DNA of 8,565 bases from Anaerolineales bacterium (lineage in GTDB: Bacteria > Chloroflexota > Anaerolineae > Anaerolineales > Villigracilaceae): NCBI GenBank assembly GCA_016789205.1, contig JAEURF010000059.1, positions 1 to 8,565 of the forward strand, written 5' to 3'. The notes below the pieces were generated by a model, which was not told the origin of the DNA, made no database searches, and saw only the letters and a program-made list of their open reading frames with translations. Shown here in pieces: positions 6,045-8,565 of this stretch (positions are counted from its first letter, which is position 1; the number at the start of each line of letters is the position of its first letter). A program made the position numbers and the translations under genes.

Positions 6045-6932
6045 ATGAATGAAATTCATATAGATTCTCTTTTGCCTGCTGAGATGGCGACAAAGGCTGA
6101 AAGCATTGGTGTTCGTAAAGCACAAATGCCAGCTTTTACAATGTTTATGCTTGCGATTTTGGCAGGTGCGTTTATTGCATTGGGTAGCATTTTTGCAACA
6201 ACGGTGGCGGCTGGCGGAATCTCGGTCAGTGGGGCAGATGGGACACTTGCGTATACATCGGGTTTACCCTATGGAGTCAACCGTTTATTAATCGGCTTGG
6301 TTTTTTGTTTAGGACTAATTTTAGTCGTTGTTGGTGGCGCGGAATTATTCACTGGTAATAACTTAATTGTCATGGCGTGGGCAAGTAAGAAAGTGACTAC
6401 GCAAGCTTTGCTTCGCAATTGGGTTATTGTGTATATCGGAAATTTTGTCGGTGCGGTCGGGACTGCTGTTTTGATGTTTTTCACCAAGCAATATACTTTT
6501 GGTGCTGATTCAGTGGGAATTGCCGCATTGCGAATTGCAGTGGGAAAATCTGAATTAGGTTTTATTCAAGCCATTGCTTTAGGAATTTTATGTAATGCCT
6601 TGGTTTGTATGGCAGTCTGGCTGACATTTAGCGCAAGAACAACATTGGACAAAATTGCCGCGGTCATTTTCCCAATTACAGCCTTTGTGGCGGCGGGGTT
6701 TGAGCATAGTGTTGCCAATATGTATTTCATTCCGTATGCTTTATTAGTCAAAATGTTTGACTCTGAATATATGGCGCGTATCAGTGAAAGAGTTGCCAAT
6801 CTTGATTCGCTTACATGGCAGGCATTTTTTGTTAACAATCTTATTCCAGTTACTATTGGTAATATTATTGGTGGGACAGTCTTAGTAGCTGCGGCGTATT
6901 GGGTGATATTCTTACGCGGAAAGAAAGATTAA
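6045..6932 (+). CDS. focA: Formate/nitrite transporter family channel, FocA-like
   Basis: This inner-membrane channel of the FNT family forms pentamers and carries formate or related small anions. The 295 residues include about six hydrophobic segments (near 30-55, 80-100, 123-146, 172-195, 204-220 and 262-290) and a charged C-terminus. FocA signatures are clear: GGAELFTGNNLIVM (97-110, with the conserved Thr103 of the pore), Lys168, GFEHSVANMYFIP (218-230) with the central His221, and NNLIPVTIGNIIGG (264-277). These motifs are closer to FocA than to NirC or hydrosulfide channels, but the substrate is inferred. No pflB (pyruvate formate-lyase), the common FocA partner, is in the window. Instead a kinase-like gene starts 8 bases downstream. 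The pckA terminator upstream indicates separate transcription, though no clear promoter was found. Confidence 0.92.
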   Translation: MNEIHIDSLLPAEMATKAESIGVRKAQMPAFTMFMLAILAGAFIALGSIFATTVAAGGISVSGADGTLAYTSGLPYGVNRLLIGLVFCLGLILVVVGGAELFTGNNLIVMAWASKKVTTQALLRNWVIVYIGNFVGAVGTAVLMFFTKQYTFGADSVGIAALRIAVGKSELGFIQAIALGILCNALVCMAVWLTFSARTTLDKIAAVIFPITAFVAAGFEHSVANMYFIPYALLVKMFDSEYMARISERVANLDSLTWQAFFVNNLIPVTIGNIIGGTVLVAAAYWVIFLRGKKD

Positions 6933-6940
6933 TCTATATA

Positions 6941-7630
6941 ATGTCAGATAAATATAACTATTTTTTATATCACATGTCATCCAAAATGCGCAAAGATTTA
7001 GCCTTTGCGCAATCCAAAGTGCGTGATTTGTACAAAATTGAAGAACTTGAAGATTATGTTGATTTAAAAGATTCGCCAATCGAGCATGTTGTCGCTGCAC
7101 TTGCACCTGTTGTTGAAGATGCAAGCCTGCTCTACGACTATGCACTGACAGTTAACAACAAAATGGAATTAAACCTTGAAGAGGTTGATATTTCTGCTAT
7201 CTTAGACGGTGTGTTAATGGTCGCTGACCAAATGATAGAAAACAGTTTTGGCTTAACACTCGAAGAAGAAATTGATAAGAATCTCCCGACTATTGAGGCG
7301 GATGCAGAAAGACTTTCACAAGCCTTATTGCATTATATTCATAACGCAGTCAAATTTACTGAAAAAGGCGGCATTACGCTTCGCGTTAAAAGAGAACCGA
7401 ATAATATTTTATTTGAGGTCAGCGATACTGGCATCGGCATTCCCGAAGAAAAGCAAGAACTCGTCTTTGAGGCGTTTGAAACTATTCTTGATGACAAATC
7501 AGACCCGCGCTTAGGTTTTGGTCTTGGACTAAAAATTGTCGAACACATCATCAATTTGCACGATGGCGAAACTTGGTTTGAAAGCAAAGAAGGTGCTGGT
7601 AGTTCCTTCTTTTTTACAATTCCAATTTAA
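6941..7630 (+). CDS. Histidine kinase-like ATPase protein with degenerate H-box
   Basis: The 229-residue soluble protein has the layout of a histidine-kinase core without sensor, HAMP or membrane segments. Residues 7-80 fit a DHp two-helix region ending in the usual KMELNLEEVDI-type linker. Residues about 82-229 form a GHKL ATPase domain: N-box HNAVKFT (134-140, Asn135), G1 DTGIGIP (162-168), F-box VFEAFE (175-180) and G2 GFGLGL (192-197). The ATP site looks intact. The H-box is not: the usual F-L-x-x-M-S-H-E-L-R-T-P-L becomes F-L-Y-H-M-S-S-K-M-R-K-D-L, placing Ser14 at the phosphoacceptor position with the nearest His at residue 11. No response regulator adjoins it. It starts 8 bases after focA with no Shine-Dalgarno site. 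The frame is open back to a TTG at 6899 inside focA, which also lacks a site. Confidence 0.8.
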   Translation: MSDKYNYFLYHMSSKMRKDLAFAQSKVRDLYKIEELEDYVDLKDSPIEHVVAALAPVVEDASLLYDYALTVNNKMELNLEEVDISAILDGVLMVADQMIENSFGLTLEEEIDKNLPTIEADAERLSQALLHYIHNAVKFTEKGGITLRVKREPNNILFEVSDTGIGIPEEKQELVFEAFETILDDKSDPRLGFGLGLKIVEHIINLHDGETWFESKEGAGSSFFFTIPI

Positions 7631-7631
7631 C

Positions 7632-8565
7632 ATGGCTCGTTTTGTTTGGATTGTAATTTTTATTTTCATAATTGGTTGCGCATCTTTTGTTTCTCCTACA
7701 AATACTTTGCCTGCACCAATTGTTACCATCATCCATCCAACTGAAACAATCACGCCAGTTCCCACGCTAACCATCATTCCATCTCCAACAGCAATTCCGT
7801 ATTTGATGTATCCATATACAATTGCAGGCTTGCGCGAGCGAAATTTTACAGGTGGAGAAATTTCATTAGACGTTATTCTTGGATTAACAAATACTTATAT
7901 AAAATATCTCATTTCATATCCTTCGGATGGTTTGCGCATCACAGGCATTTTGCAAATCCCTGCAGGTGATGGACCTTTCCCTATCATCATCATGAATCAT
8001 GGCTATGCAAATCGTAGCACATACACTTCGGGTGATGGGACAGAACGCGCTTCAGTTTATTTAGTAGAAAGAGGATACATCACGATTGCACCTGATTTTC
8101 GTACATGGGGTGGTTCGGATATTGCGCCGTCATTTTTTCACGCTGGTTTAGTGACTGATGTAATGAATCTCATTGCTTCATTAGATTCGATTCCGCAAGC
8201 GGATGTTACTCGCATTGGTATGTGGGGACACAGTATGGGTGGCGGAATCACAACAAAAGTATTGACATTAAATTCACCCGTGAGGGCGGCGGTGTTGTAT
8301 GCTCCAAACTCTGCAGATGATGCAGACTTAATTGCTCGTTGGGGATATGGTTGTATTGGGGATATTTCTGCAGGTGAATTATTGCAAACCTGCAATTCTG
8401 CCGATGTGATTCCAGAATCGCTTGAGGCGGAGATAATAGCCGCCTATGTAGAATCAGCCACAAATCCAGAAATGATGCGTGAGATTGCTCCATTTTATCA
8501 TTTAGAGTCTGTCTCTGTTCCAATCCAAATTCATATCGGCTCCGCAGATGGAGACTACATCGGTT
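7632..8565 (+). CDS. Alpha/beta hydrolase lipoprotein, C-terminus cut by window end
   Basis: The frame stays open to the right edge, giving at least 311 residues. It starts with a lipoprotein signal (hydrophobic 4-15, IIG before Cys16), then a Thr/Pro/Ile-rich stalk (about 22-57), then an alpha/beta hydrolase domain. Visible are a strand-HG oxyanion segment IIIMNHGY (118-125), the nucleophile Ser201 in GHSMGG (199-204), and a likely acid Asp306 in HIGSADGDY (301-309). The catalytic His should lie beyond the window. The pattern resembles S9/dienelactone-hydrolase-type secreted esterases or peptidases; the substrate is unknown. The ATG lies 1 base after the stop of the kinase-like gene and has no Shine-Dalgarno site, so translational coupling is likely, making it the third gene of a focA-led operon. 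I translated this frame by hand and found no stop. Confidence 0.88.
   Translation, partial: MARFVWIVIFIFIIGCASFVSPTNTLPAPIVTIIHPTETITPVPTLTIIPSPTAIPYLMYPYTIAGLRERNFTGGEISLDVILGLTNTYIKYLISYPSDGLRITGILQIPAGDGPFPIIIMNHGYANRSTYTSGDGTERASVYLVERGYITIAPDFRTWGGSDIAPSFFHAGLVTDVMNLIASLDSIPQADVTRIGMWGHSMGGGITTKVLTLNSPVRAAVLYAPNSADDADLIARWGYGCIGDISAGELLQTCNSADVIPESLEAEIIAAYVESATNPEMMREIAPFYHLESVSVPIQIHIGSADGDYIG

Noticed and set aside
6899..6940. Longer kinase-like start at TTG 6899 inside focA
   Set aside because: The added residues are the out-of-frame read of the focA end and have no ribosome site; ATG 6941 fits the domain start better. It is not fully excluded.
6937..6942. TATAAT at the start of the kinase-like gene
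   Set aside because: It overlaps the ATG itself, so a transcript from it would begin inside the gene; no -35 was found.
1..8565. tRNA, rRNA, CRISPR array, insertion sequence or phage genes
   Set aside because: No cloverleaf, rRNA-like stretch, regular spacer-repeat array, transposase or phage protein was seen on either strand.

Overview
The window looks like chromosome from a Chloroflexota bacterium, probably class Anaerolineae. This is inferred from three surface lipoproteins (two with Thr/Pro-rich stalks), moderate GC (roughly 40-45% by eye), housekeeping genes of ordinary bacterial type, and GC-rich palindromes between genes. It cannot be proven from the window alone.

Layout. At the left end two minus-strand genes (1488 to 304, then 278 to 30) form a small operon: a six-Asp-box beta-propeller lipoprotein and a tiny membrane-anchored Gly/Asp/Asn-rich protein. 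A short divergent region follows, with a near-consensus sigma-70 promoter (1513-1541) for the plus strand. Next come rpmF (ribosomal protein L32), a hairpin terminator, a second long palindrome, fabD (malonyl-CoA:ACP transacylase) and a two-HKD phospholipase-D-like lipoprotein. After a 158-base gap with hairpins and a possible 17-codon leader ORF comes pckA (ATP-type PEP carboxykinase), ended by a strong intrinsic terminator. The right end is a tight three-gene run: a FocA-type formate transporter, a small soluble histidine-kinase-like protein, and an alpha/beta hydrolase lipoprotein cut by the window edge.

How they fit. rpmF next to fabD looks like a stripped remnant of the widespread rpmF-plsX-fabH-fabD fatty-acid cluster. 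pckA (oxaloacetate to PEP) and the formate channel both belong to central or fermentative carbon metabolism but appear separately transcribed. The most unusual point is the kinase-like protein 8 bases after focA. Its ATP-binding domain looks intact, but the H-box aligns with Ser where the phosphoacceptor His should be, and no sensor domain or response regulator is present. Housekeeping genes (rpmF, fabD, pckA, focA) have clear Shine-Dalgarno sites. The three lipoproteins and the kinase-like gene do not, so they may rely on translational coupling or leaderless starts. No RNA genes, insertion sequences or CRISPR arrays were seen.
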